A stretch of DNA of 64,000 nt from Desulfovibrio desulfuricans (GCF_024460775.1 NZ_JANFYZ010000001.1:62001-126000), one strand, 5' to 3'. Positions 40,288 to 51,073 are shown, counted from the first letter of the stretch. Notes: generated by a model not told the origin, from the sequence alone. Numbers and translations are program-made.

Positions 40288-40641
40288 TTACTCAGCAGTA
40301 TCGGGAATATAGCCTTTCAGTTCATCTTCGCTCTCGAATGTTGGGAAAAATCCCTCAATCTCGGCTTTGCGCAGCAATTCGGCCACGTGCGGCGCGGGCA
40401 TCAGCAGAACAAGCCTGCGCCCCCGCCCCCGGCCCTTGGTGCTGGCGCTTACCAGCACTCCCAGCCCGGAAGTATCCACTTTTTCAACGTGGCTCAAATC
40501 AAGCACCACCTGGCGAATATTAGGCGCCAGCAGATGCTCTTCAAGCAGCTTGCTGAACTCGGCCACATCGGGCAGCAGAAGATTTCCAGAAAAACGCAAT
40601 ACCGTGACGTTGGTGTGCGATTCCGCCTTCAGCTCAAACAT
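40288..40641 (-). CDS. STAS-domain anti-sigma-factor antagonist
   Basis: 117 residues. Core motif VVLDLSHVEKVDTSGLGVLV carries the serine (DTSGL) that is phosphorylated by a partner kinase in SpoIIAA/RsbV-type switches. The ATG at 40641 has GGAGG 10 bases upstream; a TTG 24 bases earlier is also in frame but places the ribosome site inside the gene. No anti-sigma kinase is in the window. It is co-oriented with dtd (33 bases upstream) and the FapA-like gene. Confidence 0.88.
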   Translation of the reverse strand: MFELKAESHTNVTVLRFSGNLLLPDVAEFSKLLEEHLLAPNIRQVVLDLSHVEKVDTSGLGVLVSASTKGRGRGRRLVLLMPAPHVAELLRKAEIEGFFPTFESEDELKGYIPDTAE

Positions 40642-40674
40642 GGCTGTATTTCCTCCGTAAGGCAACAGGTCGCT

Positions 40675-41157
40675 TCAACGGGAAAACAGGTTGGCAGAGT
40701 CCAGAGATATGGTCACAGGCCCCCAGTTGCACAGGCGCACATCCATGTCCGCTCCGAAGATGCCTGACGATACGCTGACGGCGCAAGTTTCGTCAACCAT
40801 TTGAACGAAATCCGTAAACATGTCTTTGGCCCAGGCTGGGTCGCCTGCATCAGTAAAGGAAGGCCTGCGGCCCTTATGGCAATCGGCGTAAAGGGTGAAC
40901 TGCGGCACCAATAATATCTGACCACCGATTTCGTCCAATGAAAGGTGGAACTTATGGGCATTCTCTCCTGTGCCGGGAAAGATGCGCAACCCCACAAGCT
41001 TGCGGGCCATGCCCGTAAAAGCCGGGGAAGAGCGAAATTCTGGCCCATCCTCCTGCCCAAAGGCAACAAGGGCCATAATGCCCGTGTTGATGGCCGCCAC
41101 AAGACGGCCATCAACACTAACAGAAGCTTCTTTAACCCTTTGCGCGATAATTCGCAT
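40675..41157 (-). CDS. dtd: D-aminoacyl-tRNA deacylase
   Basis: Hydrolyses D-amino acids wrongly attached to tRNA. 160 residues. N-terminal MRIIAQRVKEASVSVDGRLV is typical; the active-site segments LLVPQFTLYADCHKGRRPSF (SQ replaced by PQ) and the GP-containing NWGPVTISLDS are visible. It differs from the canonical SQFTL motif by one residue. The C-terminal GP is preserved in the family. Its ATG overlaps the fadD stop (TGATG). Confidence 0.92.
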   Translation of the reverse strand: MRIIAQRVKEASVSVDGRLVAAINTGIMALVAFGQEDGPEFRSSPAFTGMARKLVGLRIFPGTGENAHKFHLSLDEIGGQILLVPQFTLYADCHKGRRPSFTDAGDPAWAKDMFTDFVQMVDETCAVSVSSGIFGADMDVRLCNWGPVTISLDSANLFSR

Positions 41158-42914
41158 CAGGCATGGCCCACTTGTTCATCTTCGCCGCTGGCGGCAGGAG
41201 CACTGGCGGCAGCGCGCCGGTTTTTCCTGTTGGCCATCTTTTGCTCTTCTTCTTCGCGCAGAGCCCGGCGCAGAACCTTGCCCACAATGGTTTTGGGCAG
41301 TTCATCGCGAAATTCCACAAGGCGCGGCACCTTGTAGCCAGCCAGTTTCTGGCGGCACCAGGCGATAACGTCGGCCTTGGTCAGTTCTTCGTCAGGGCGG
41401 CGCACCACAAAGGCCTTGAGTATCTCGCCGCGCATCTCGTCGGTAATGCCGACAGTGACGGCTTCAAGCACCTTGGGGTGTTCCAGCAACACTTCGTCCA
41501 CTTCGCGGGGGTACACGTTGTAGCCGCCCACAATGACCATGTCTTTTTTACGGTCAACAATATAAAAATAACCGTCTTCATCCATGGTGGCAAGGTCGCC
41601 TGTATACAGCCAGCCGTTGCGCAGGGCGCTGGCGCTTTCGTCAGGCCTGCGCCAGTAGCCGTGCATGACCTGCGGCCCCTGCACGATCAGCTCGCCCATC
41701 TTGCCGGGGGGCAGGGTAAGGGAGCCGCCTTCCATATCCACAATGCGGGCATCCGTGCCGGGCACGGGCATGCCGATGGAATTGGGGCGTTGCCCCTCCT
41801 GACCAAGCGGATTGCAGTGGGTGATGGGCGAGGCTTCCGTAAGGCCGTAGCCCTCCAGAATGGCCGCGCCGGTGGTTTCCTGAAATTTGCGGAATATTTC
41901 GCGCGGCAGCGGCGCTGAGCCTGAAACGCAGATTTTGATGCTGCGCAGGTCAAACTCCGCCAGATTCTTCTGTTGCAGCAGCGAAATATAGACCGAGGGC
42001 GCGCCGGGAAAGACCGTAGGCTTGTACTTGGCGATAAGGCGCAGCACATCCTGCGGCACATAGCGCGGCAGGGGCAGGGTGGTGGCCGCCAGAGCGATGG
42101 GAATAATCAGGCCTGTGGTGAGGCCGTACACGTGGAAGAAGGGCAGCAGGGAAATGAAGGTGTGCTTGTCCTCCGCCTTGACGTGGATGATGTCCAGCAC
42201 CTGACGGCAGTTGGTGCCTACGTTGCTATGCGTCAGGGTAACGCCCTTGGGCAGGCCCGTTGTGCCGCCGGTATACTGCAACATGATGGGGTCGCGCAGC
42301 GGGTCGGCAATGGGGGCGGAATAACGCTCCGCGCCCTTGCAGAAGTGTTTCCACTCATGAACGTTCTTGCCGTCGTAGGGCACGGGTTCCTTGGCGCTGC
42401 GGCTCTTTTTGAGGCGGTAGAGCCAGTTGAGCGGGAAGGAAAGCGCATCCGCAGCGCCGGTAACGATGAAGTTTTTCAGAGGCAGGCGGTCGCGCAGGGC
42501 GGAAACGCGGGGCCAGAGCAGATCGAGCAGCACCATGTGTTCTGCGCCCGAATCCTGCATGTTGGCCATGATTTCCTTTTCCATATACAGGGGGTTGGTC
42601 ATGACCACCACGCCCCCGGCCTTGATGATACCCCAGAAGGCCACCACGGTCTGCGGCATGTTGGGCATCATCAGGGCAACGCGGTGCCCTGTCTTTACGC
42701 CGATGCGGCGCAGCGCCCCTGCAAAACGCTCCGCCTGCTCGCGCAACTGCTTGTAGGTGATGCGCGTATTCTGGAAAATGACGGCCAGTCGATTGGGATA
42801 TTTGTCTGCGGCCTCATCCAGCAAGGCATAGAGCGGCTTGTTCCACACCTCGGAAGTGCGCGGAACGAAGGAGTCGTAGTGGGCAAACCAGGGCCTGCTG
42901 AGTTCTGTGTTCAT
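41157..42914 (-). CDS. fadD: Long-chain acyl-CoA synthetase (AMP-forming)
   Basis: Activates fatty acids to acyl-CoA via an acyl-adenylate. 585 residues. The AMP-binding P-loop is YTGGTTGLPKGV near residues 210-221; EGYGLTEASPITHCNP and YTGDLATMDEDGYFYIVDRK with the hinge and K-box follow. The C-terminal PRLVEFRDELPKTIVGKVLR holds the catalytic lysine. A Lys/Arg/Ala-rich tail of about 30 residues follows. The ATG at 42914 has an AAGGAAGG site. It is 48 bases after ispDF. Substrate chain length is not certain. Confidence 0.9.
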   Translation of the reverse strand: MNTELSRPWFAHYDSFVPRTSEVWNKPLYALLDEAADKYPNRLAVIFQNTRITYKQLREQAERFAGALRRIGVKTGHRVALMMPNMPQTVVAFWGIIKAGGVVVMTNPLYMEKEIMANMQDSGAEHMVLLDLLWPRVSALRDRLPLKNFIVTGAADALSFPLNWLYRLKKSRSAKEPVPYDGKNVHEWKHFCKGAERYSAPIADPLRDPIMLQYTGGTTGLPKGVTLTHSNVGTNCRQVLDIIHVKAEDKHTFISLLPFFHVYGLTTGLIIPIALAATTLPLPRYVPQDVLRLIAKYKPTVFPGAPSVYISLLQQKNLAEFDLRSIKICVSGSAPLPREIFRKFQETTGAAILEGYGLTEASPITHCNPLGQEGQRPNSIGMPVPGTDARIVDMEGGSLTLPPGKMGELIVQGPQVMHGYWRRPDESASALRNGWLYTGDLATMDEDGYFYIVDRKKDMVIVGGYNVYPREVDEVLLEHPKVLEAVTVGITDEMRGEILKAFVVRRPDEELTKADVIAWCRQKLAGYKVPRLVEFRDELPKTIVGKVLRRALREEEEQKMANRKNRRAAASAPAASGEDEQVGHA

Positions 42915-42962
42915 GTCCTTCCTTATGGTGTCGAATCGTTATGGCAGGGGAGGCGGAGCTAA

Positions 42963-44174
42963 TCAGCGCCCCCGCGCGGTCACAACTGCATATGCCTTGA
43001 TGCCTTCGGAGCGCCCGGTAAAGCCCAGGTGTTCCTCTGTGGTAGCCTTGAGGTTCACGCATGATGCGGGCAACCCCATGAGCCGGGCGACGTTTTTTCT
43101 GATTTCTTCGCGGTAGGGCGCGAGCTTGGGAACCTGCGCCACTATGGTCATATCCACGTGACAGGGCGTACAGCCCGCCTCGCGCACCATGTCCAGAACC
43201 TGATGCAGCAGAATGGCGGATGAAATGCCGTCAAAACGGGGATCCTTGTCTGAAAAATGCTGACCAATGTCGCCAAGGCAGGCGCAGCCAAGCAGAGCGT
43301 CGGACAGGGCATGCAGAAGCACATCGCCGTCAGAGTGGGCCAGTACTTCTGGCGCGTTAGGAATGCTCACGCCGCCAAGACGCATGGGGCGGCCCTGACC
43401 GTAACGGTGAACATCGTAGCCCATGCCCGTGCGGATAGAAGGAAGGGGATTTTCGTCTTGCAGCAGGTCCAAATCTTCAGGACGGGTAATCTTCACGTTG
43501 GCAGCCTCGCCTTGTATGACGCGTACCTCAAGGCCAAGGGCCTCCAGAAGCGATGCATCGTCGGTTACGGCAAGCCCCGCCTCAACCGCGTGGGCGTGGG
43601 CCGAGAGCAGCGCTTCAAGCTGAAAGCCCTGCGGGGTCTGCACAGCCGCAAGCCCGTCGCGCGGCAGGGTGGCCGTTACGCGGCCATTTTCCACCGTCTT
43701 GATGGTGTCGGTAACTGATATGGCGGGGATAACGCCAGCCGCGCCTTCTGCAAGCGCCTCGCAGACGCGGCGCACAAGCGTCGGGGAAAGAAAGGGGCGG
43801 GCGGCATCGTGCACCAGCACGCAGGCAGGGCGCAGGGGCAGGGCGGCCAGACCAAGGCGCACGGAATCCTGGCGCAAAGGCCCGCCGCAGGCTGTAACCC
43901 ACGGCAGCCCGAGATCATCGTGCCTGTGCAGGTCGGCCAACAGTTCGTTGGCTTCGGTAAGCTGGCTGGGAGGAAAAACAAAGACAATTCCGGCCACACA
44001 GGCGCTGCGGCTCATGGCGCGGGCGGCATGCCAGAAAAGCGGCGCGCCCTGCCAGGGCAAAAACTGTTTTGCCGTGCCGCCAGTGGCATCGGCCATACGC
44101 GTACCCTGTCCGGCAGCCAGTATGAGCGCCCAGGGTTTTGCCGCAACAGATGATGTGCCGGAACTTTCTGACAT
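42963..44174 (-). CDS. ispDF: Bifunctional MEP-pathway enzyme IspDF
   Basis: 403 residues. The N-terminal half is IspD (CDP-ME synthesis): ALILAAGQGTRM at about 14-25, LVHDAARPF near 115 and DDASLLEALG. The C-terminal half is IspF (MEcPP cyclase): RTGMGYDVHRYGQGRPMRLG, HSDGDVLLHALSDALLG with metal ligands, and NLKATTEEHLGFTGR. The fusion is common in alpha-, delta- and epsilon-proteobacteria. The ATG at 44174 is chosen because a longer open frame would run into the RNase P RNA gene. Isoprenoid precursor synthesis. Confidence 0.95.
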   Translation of the reverse strand: MSESSGTSSVAAKPWALILAAGQGTRMADATGGTAKQFLPWQGAPLFWHAARAMSRSACVAGIVFVFPPSQLTEANELLADLHRHDDLGLPWVTACGGPLRQDSVRLGLAALPLRPACVLVHDAARPFLSPTLVRRVCEALAEGAAGVIPAISVTDTIKTVENGRVTATLPRDGLAAVQTPQGFQLEALLSAHAHAVEAGLAVTDDASLLEALGLEVRVIQGEAANVKITRPEDLDLLQDENPLPSIRTGMGYDVHRYGQGRPMRLGGVSIPNAPEVLAHSDGDVLLHALSDALLGCACLGDIGQHFSDKDPRFDGISSAILLHQVLDMVREAGCTPCHVDMTIVAQVPKLAPYREEIRKNVARLMGLPASCVNLKATTEEHLGFTGRSEGIKAYAVVTARGR

Positions 44175-44189
44175 TACATACCTTGTTAA

Positions 44190-44560
44190 CAAGTGGGAGT
44201 CGGACGATAAGCCGGGTTCTGTCATGCGGTTGCCCGCACCAGACCGTCATTCCTCTAGGAGCGCAGTTACCTGCGCCCTCAAGCAACCTACCCGGAAGGC
44301 AATGGTCGGGCCGACCACCTTCCCTATTTGGTCTTGCTCCAAACGGGGTATGCCGAGCATGCCGCGTCACCGCGGCATCTGGTGGGCTCTTACCCCACCG
44401 TTTCACCCTTACCCCGCCGCGAGGCGGGGCGGTTTGCTTTCTGTGGCGCTGTCCGAGGGTCGCCCCTCCTGGGTGTTACCCAGCGTTCTGCCCTGTGGAG
44501 CCCGGACTTTCCTCCCCGGGCCTTGCGGCCCGCAGCGACGGTCTGTCCGACTCCCACTTG
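44190..44560 (-). ncRNA. rnpB: RNase P RNA (class A)
   Basis: Catalytic RNA of RNase P, which matures tRNA 5' ends; about 371 nt. Both ends pair: CAAGTGGGAGTCGGAC at the 5' end with GTCCGACTCCCACTTG at the 3' end form a 16-bp P1. The universal CR-I segment GAGGAAAGTCCGGGCTCC is present, with AGGGTGAAACGGTGGGGTAA, AAGAGCCCACC and the P15-region ACAGAACCCGGCTTAT. No separate promoter stood out; it may be processed from the nif3/zinc-ribbon transcript. A GC hairpin lies just ahead at about 44570-44605. Confidence 0.96.
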
Positions 44561-44618
44561 CTGATCTGGTTCTCCGGCGCGGTCTGCGGAACATGCCGCA
44601 CCGGAGAAAGGATTGTTT

Positions 44619-45395
44619 TTAGTCGGTAATGGTCACCGGTTTCTGGACGCACTGCGGGGCATCTTCAACAGAAAAATGCTCGCACCAGAAAATGAGGCGC
44701 TGGCAGTTGGGGCAGCTCAGAATCTGCTGGCCGCGCTGCAATTCAATGAAAGACTGCGGCGGCACGGCAATGTGGCAGCCGGAGCAGATGCCTTCTTTCA
44801 CGGCAACAATGACGGGGTGCTCAAGACGCCTGCGGATGAATTCGTAACGCATGAACACGGGCTGGGGAATATTTTTGCTGGCGGCGGCGCGCTTTTCGTT
44901 CAGGCCTTCAAGAGCGGCGTTGCCCTTTTGCAGCTTTTCTTCAAGGCCATCGCGCTTGACTTCAAGCTCGGCCTTGATGGCGGTGTAGGTCAGGTCGATT
45001 TCGGCCAGCGCATCGTTCTGGTACTGCAGTTCCTCAAGAAGGGTCATTTTTTCTTCTTCGCGGGAACGGTTGACCTTTTCCATGCTGTCCATTTCGCGCA
45101 TCATGGCGTGGTATTCACGCTGATTGCCCACCTGCATGAGCTTGTTCTTGCTTTTTTTGATGCGCGCGGAGTCGTCATCAATTTCGAGCGAGAGGCGCTT
45201 TTGCTGATCCTGAAGGTGCGAAAGCTTGTCCAGAATGTAGTTGCGCTGGGTTTCGATGGCGGCAAAGCGCTGCTCAAGGGAATCAAGCTCGCTCGGGGCG
45301 CTGCTCAGGTCCTGCTTGACGGCGTGGATGGCGTCATCGACCTTCTGCAACTCAACAAGCTGCTTGATCTGGTCAAAATATACGGCATTGCTCAT
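44619..45395 (-). CDS. Coiled-coil protein with C4 zinc ribbon (DUF164 family)
   Basis: 258 residues from the ATG at 45395 (AGGAGG site). Residues 1-180 are a long coiled coil (QKVDDAIHAVKQDLSS through ALEGLNEKRAAAS). The C-terminal zinc ribbon has two cysteine pairs, GICSGCH and LSCPNCQR, the zf-RING_7 signature. Family members are conserved next to nif3 and rnpB in related bacteria; the molecular role is not settled. It follows nif3 after 20 bases. Confidence 0.85.
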   Translation of the reverse strand: MSNAVYFDQIKQLVELQKVDDAIHAVKQDLSSAPSELDSLEQRFAAIETQRNYILDKLSHLQDQQKRLSLEIDDDSARIKKSKNKLMQVGNQREYHAMMREMDSMEKVNRSREEEKMTLLEELQYQNDALAEIDLTYTAIKAELEVKRDGLEEKLQKGNAALEGLNEKRAAASKNIPQPVFMRYEFIRRRLEHPVIVAVKEGICSGCHIAVPPQSFIELQRGQQILSCPNCQRLIFWCEHFSVEDAPQCVQKPVTITD

Positions 45396-45414
45396 GAGAG
45401 TCCTCCTGATAAAA

Positions 45415-46206
45415 TCATGACAGGGCAACAGGGCGGAAGGGCGAGGCGGAAGGCACAAAAAACACTTCCGTCTCTGGCAGGCGCTGTTGCAGCAACCGGC
45501 TCATGCGCAGCATCATTTCTTCCTCAAGGCTGTGGTGGCCCACATCCAGAAGGCAGATTTCCGCGGCAAGCGCCGTGTGGTATTTGACATCACCGGTTAT
45601 GAAAAGCTGCGCATCGGCAGCTTGCGCCGCGCCAAGCAGCGATGAACCCGAACCCGTGCAGTAGGCCACGCGGGTAACTGTTTGCGGCTCCGGCCCGCTC
45701 ACTGTGGCTGTGGCAAGGGGGGCGTTGCGGGCAACGATGCCTGCAATCTGCGCCACGGTCATGGCCCTGGGCAGATCGCCCGCAAGGCCGAAGCCCAGCG
45801 GCAGATCATTGCCCACAGCCGGGGCCACAGGCTCCAGCACAGCAAGATTGCGAAGCTCAAGCGCTCGGGCCAGCCAGCCTGCCGGGCCGTAAGCGTTGAC
45901 ATCCAGCGAGGTATGGGCCGCGTACAGCGGCACATCGGCCTGAAACAGCAGGCGCAGCACCTCGTGGTAGTCGTCAAGCCTGTTGGGCAACACGGCCTTG
46001 AGCAGCAGCGGGTGATGGCTGAGCACAAATTGCGCGCCCTTTTCCAGCGCTGTACGCACGGATGCGGGCGTTGGGTCGAGGCAGACGGCAAGCCTGGCAA
46101 CATCCTGCCTGTGCGCCGCCACCTGTTGGCCCGAAACATCCCAGCCGGCAGCAGCGGCCAGAGGTGCAATTTCCTCTATCGCCTTAATAATTTCAATATG
46201 TTGCAT
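45415..46206 (-). CDS. Nif3-like dinuclear metal centre protein (DUF34)
   Basis: 263 residues. Members form hexameric rings with a two-metal site and have been annotated as GTP cyclohydrolase I type 2. Metal-ligand segments FVLSHHPLLLK and AAHTSLDVN, and the C-terminal ITGDVKYHTALAAEICLLDVG with GHHSLEE, are visible. It starts MQHIEIIKAIEEIAP at 46206 with GGTG upstream; a long open frame ahead of this is the leader. First gene of the nif3, zinc-ribbon, rnpB run. True function unknown. Confidence 0.88.
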   Translation of the reverse strand: MQHIEIIKAIEEIAPLAAAAGWDVSGQQVAAHRQDVARLAVCLDPTPASVRTALEKGAQFVLSHHPLLLKAVLPNRLDDYHEVLRLLFQADVPLYAAHTSLDVNAYGPAGWLARALELRNLAVLEPVAPAVGNDLPLGFGLAGDLPRAMTVAQIAGIVARNAPLATATVSGPEPQTVTRVAYCTGSGSSLLGAAQAADAQLFITGDVKYHTALAAEICLLDVGHHSLEEEMMLRMSRLLQQRLPETEVFFVPSASPFRPVALS

Positions 46207-46222
46207 AGATATCACCCACCAT

Positions 46223-46260
46223 AAAAAAAGGCACTTTCTTGCTGGTGCAGAGAAAGCGCC
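46223..46260 (-). terminator. Terminator-like hairpin in the nif3 leader (possible attenuator)
   Basis: Stem GGCGCTTTCT with AGAAAGTGCC (one mismatch), 11-nt loop, followed on the minus strand by seven T residues ending about 17 bases before the nif3 ATG. It lies downstream of the promoter at 46376-46404, so it could attenuate nif3 transcription. Confidence 0.65.
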
Positions 46261-46375
46261 TCGTTGAATACGGCGTAAAAAAATGTGCAACGTGTTGTGG
46301 CAATGTTGTTTCGCACCTTGTCTGACGCGTGCGCGCAGGAAAATCCAAAGGGGGTTCAGCTCTTCGGAATCAGAG

Positions 46376-46404
46376 AACCTATCCAAGCCCGGGTGCTTTG
46401 TCAA
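46376..46404 (-). promoter_or_regulatory. Sigma-70 promoter of nif3
   Basis: Minus strand TTGACA (46399-46404), 17-base spacer, TAGGTT (46376-46381). Start near 46369, giving a leader of about 163 nt. Confidence 0.75.
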
Positions 46405-46466
46405 TAAACATTACGCGGAAGCTGTCTGCCGCAAGGCCGCGCCGTGCCGCAAAATGTATACAGAAA

Positions 46467-46490
46467 GGGGAGGCTTCGTAAAGCCTCCCC
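46467..46490 (-). terminator. Terminator after purQ
   Basis: Perfect stem GGGGAGGCTT/AAGCCTCCCC with a 4-base loop, about 100 bases after the purQ stop; a short TTTC follows on the minus strand. Confidence 0.75.
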
Positions 46491-46588
46491 CAAAATAATC
46501 ATGGCGAGAATAATATGGCGGCAAAGTGAGCCGGACTGTACGGAGCATTATATACGCCCGCCAGCCTCGGGTGTTGCCTGTACCCTCT

Positions 46589-47398
46589 CTATTGACCGCG
46601 CAGGTAGCGCACGGCGTTCACAAAAATGAGCGTGCCGGGGGCGTCCAGTTCGCCGCGCGTCCAGCCGGGGTGGTTGGTCACGTGGTGGAAGGCCTCGGGG
46701 TGGGGCATAAGGCCCAGCACCCGGCCCGTGGGGTCGGTCAGGCCCGCAATGGCAAGGGTGGAGCCATTGGGGTTGAGCGGATATTCCTGCGTAGGCTTGC
46801 CAGTTGCGGGGTCGGCGTACTGCAGGGCGATGAGGTTTTCTTCCTCCAGGCGGCGCAGGCAGTCCGCATCGCGGGCAACGAGCTTGCCTTCGCCGTGGCG
46901 CACTGGCATGGAGAGCAGGGGCAGGTTTTTGGTGAACACGCAGGGGCTTGCCGCATTGGGCAGCAGATGCACCCAGCGGTCTTCAAACCGGGCGGAATCA
47001 TTGTTGCCCAGCGAAACCTGGCGCTCAAAGCGCTGGCCGCCAAGGGCAGGCAGCACGCCCAGCTTGACCAGCAACTGAAAACCGTTGCAGATGCCCAAAA
47101 TCAGCTTGCCCTCATCCAAAAACTCGCGCAAGCTCTGCAACAGGGCCGCGCCCGCGTCGTCCTTGAGGTAACGCCAGCGCATGGCCGCAGCCTGGGCCGC
47201 GCCGAGATCGTCGCCATCCAGAAACCCGCCGGGGAAAATCAAAAAGTGATAGTCGGCAAGGCGAACCTTGGCCGCCACCAGATCGGAAAAATGCACCACA
47301 TCGGCCTTGTCGGCACCGGCCAGACGGGCCGTGTGGGCTGTTTCCATGTGCGAATTTGTACCGTAGCCGGTGATGACCAGTGTGTTGACCGTACCCAT
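46589..47398 (-). CDS. purQ: Phosphoribosylformylglycinamidine synthase, glutaminase subunit
   Basis: Supplies ammonia from glutamine for FGAM synthesis in purine biosynthesis. 269 residues. Class I amidotransferase signs: FLIFPGGFLDGDDLGA near the N-terminus, nucleophile cysteine in GKLILGICNGFQLLVKLG, and the His-Glu pair in VLGLMPHPEAFHH. The ATG at 47398 has an AGGAGG site; an open frame reaching 47545 lacks family similarity. It is divergent from pyrG across about 270 bases. No purL or purS is adjacent. Confidence 0.92.
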   Translation of the reverse strand: MGTVNTLVITGYGTNSHMETAHTARLAGADKADVVHFSDLVAAKVRLADYHFLIFPGGFLDGDDLGAAQAAAMRWRYLKDDAGAALLQSLREFLDEGKLILGICNGFQLLVKLGVLPALGGQRFERQVSLGNNDSARFEDRWVHLLPNAASPCVFTKNLPLLSMPVRHGEGKLVARDADCLRRLEEENLIALQYADPATGKPTQEYPLNPNGSTLAIAGLTDPTGRVLGLMPHPEAFHHVTNHPGWTRGELDAPGTLIFVNAVRYLRGQ

Positions 47399-47624
47399 GC
47401 GGGGGAAGCCTCCTTGGCTTTGCAACGCAGATAATTCCGGCCAAGCCCTAAGGCGTGGGCCGGACGTGCTTTTGCCTTGGAAACCTTGGCAGACCCGCGC
47501 CGGGCACAACAGATGACCGGCGCGCGGGCCGCTTGTGGTGGGCACGCACGCTGAAAAGGGAATAACACATTACTTAGCTTGTTTTACTTAGTCAATGCTA
47601 GCCAAAAAATTCAATTTGGGTTAA

Positions 47625-49316
<1,692 letters not shown>

Positions 49317-49381
49317 TTTCGCGGCGTTAACGCAGCGAGGCTTGTTGGTTTTCACCAAGCTTGGGTATCGCAAAATCGCGC

Positions 49382-49414
49382 AAAAAGGGGAGGGCATTGC
49401 CTTCCCCTTTTTTT
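49382..49414 (+). terminator. Terminator after pyrG
   Basis: Stem AAAAGGGGAGGGC with GCCTTCCCCTTTT, 3-base loop, seven T residues. Confidence 0.88.
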
Positions 49415-49548
49415 GTGCGCAGATTATTTCCAACGGCGCAAATGCTGCGCCAAATCTGGATTTTTGGCGCTGGCAGCCCTTGCCGCTGGCTGGGGATGCC
49501 GTGAACCTGATCTTGCAACTGTTAGCTATTGCATAATTTTTGCAGATG

Positions 49549-49564
49549 TGGCACAGTACTTGTA
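49549..49564 (+). promoter_or_regulatory. Candidate sigma-54 promoter of rpoN
   Basis: TGGCACAGTACTTGTA: a perfect -24 TGGCAC and TTG at -12, but GT in place of the -12 GC. The start would be near 49575, about 37 bases before rpoN. It suggests autoregulation; the deviation lowers confidence. Confidence 0.4.
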
Positions 49565-49612
49565 AACAGATAATTCTATAGTCCTATGGCTAGTTAAGGC
49601 AAAAGAGCACAC

Positions 49613-51037
49613 ATGGCACTGGAACTACGGCAGCAACTCAAGCTGTCACAGCAACTGGTAATGACCCCGCAATTGCAGCAGGCAATCAAGCTGCTGCAGC
49701 TCTCACGCGTGGAACTTCTGGAAACTGTGCAGCAGGAACTGCTTGAAAACCCCTTTCTCGAAGAATCTTCACTTACTGACGATTCCTCCCTGGAGCAGCA
49801 CGAGGAAAGCCGCGAAGCGCCCAAGGAGGAAGTGTACGACAGGGAACTGGCCAAGGATGCCGACTGGGAAGATTACCTCGGCGAGTTTGCCAGCACCCCC
49901 CGCCTTTCGCAGTCGCGCGAATATGAACTTGCCGAAGAAATTTCGCCTCTTGAAGCCCGCTATGCGGCCAAGCCCACCCTTGAGGGACATCTGTTCTGGC
50001 AGTTGCGCCTTTCTTCGCTGACAGAAGAGCAGAAGGCCATTGGCGAGGTCATTATCGGCAATCTCTCCTCAGCCGGGTATCTGCAAGCCAGCATTGAAGA
50101 AGTGGCCGAAATAGCCGAGGTTGCGCCCGAGGCCGTGCTGCCCGTGCTTGAAAGGGTGCAGCTTTTTGACCCCATCGGCGTTGCCGCGCGTGACGCGCGC
50201 GAATGCCTGATGGTGCAGATCAAGAACCTCAATTACGCCCGCGACCCCATCCTCGTGGAGCTGGTAGAATCGCACCTCGAAGACCTCGAGGCCAAGCGCT
50301 ACAAGCCCCTGCTGCGCAAGTTCAAGCTCGATATGGAAGAGCTCAAGGAGTATCTGGATATCATCCAGAGCCTTGACCCATTGCCCGGCGCAAGTTTTGG
50401 CGGCGGCGAGCCAACCTACGTAAGCCCCGATGTATTTGTGTACAAGATGGGCGACGAATTTGTGATTTTGCTCAACGATGACGGCCTGCCCCAGTTGCAG
50501 CTTTCGGCCATGAGCCAGATGAACATTGGCGGCTCGGAGAAGGAAAAGGACTATTGCGCAGAAAAAATCCGCTCCGCCTCATGGCTTATCAAGAGTCTGT
50601 ATCAGCGCCAGCGCACGCTTTACAAGGTTATGGAAAGCATTGTGCGCCATCAGCAGCCGTTTTTTGAAGACGGCGTGACCAAGCTCGCGCCGCTCATTCT
50701 CAAGGATATTGCTGACGACATCAGCATGCACGAATCAACGGTGAGCCGCATTACCACCAACAAGTATGTGGCAACGCCCCACGGCATCTTTGAATTGAAG
50801 TTTTTCTTTAACAGCGGCCTTGAACTCGATGACGGAAGTCAGGTAGGCTCAGAAAGCGTCAAGGCTCTGATCAAGAAATTCATCTCTGAGGAAGATACCC
50901 GATCCCCCCTCAGCGATGAGCGTATCGGCGAAATGCTCAAGGAACGCCTCAAGGTCAATATTGCGCGGCGTACGGTGGCAAAATACCGCACGGCGCTTGA
51001 TATTCCATCTTCGTCAAGGCGCAAGGAGCATTTCTGA
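49613..51037 (+). CDS. rpoN: RNA polymerase sigma-54 factor
   Basis: 474 residues. Region I is Gln-rich (MALELRQQLKLSQQLVMTPQ LQQAIKLLQLS), the activator-interacting part. The core-binding region follows a short acidic linker. The DNA-binding end has HESTVSRITTNKYVATPHG and the RpoN box ARRTVAKYR near 457-465. It heads the rpoN-hpf-rapZ-PTS set found in many proteobacteria. It should serve the amt promoter and perhaps the hook operon in this window. Confidence 0.96.
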   Translation: MALELRQQLKLSQQLVMTPQLQQAIKLLQLSRVELLETVQQELLENPFLEESSLTDDSSLEQHEESREAPKEEVYDRELAKDADWEDYLGEFASTPRLSQSREYELAEEISPLEARYAAKPTLEGHLFWQLRLSSLTEEQKAIGEVIIGNLSSAGYLQASIEEVAEIAEVAPEAVLPVLERVQLFDPIGVAARDARECLMVQIKNLNYARDPILVELVESHLEDLEAKRYKPLLRKFKLDMEELKEYLDIIQSLDPLPGASFGGGEPTYVSPDVFVYKMGDEFVILLNDDGLPQLQLSAMSQMNIGGSEKEKDYCAEKIRSASWLIKSLYQRQRTLYKVMESIVRHQQPFFEDGVTKLAPLILKDIADDISMHESTVSRITTNKYVATPHGIFELKFFFNSGLELDDGSQVGSESVKALIKKFISEEDTRSPLSDERIGEMLKERLKVNIARRTVAKYRTALDIPSSSRRKEHF

Positions 51038-51073
51038 TTCCCCGTCGAGTGGCTCAATACTTAGGAGGAACTT

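Noticed and set aside
44175..44225. Upstream start for IspDF
   Set aside because: Would overlap the 3' end of RNase P RNA; the ATG at 44174 gives the family N-terminus.
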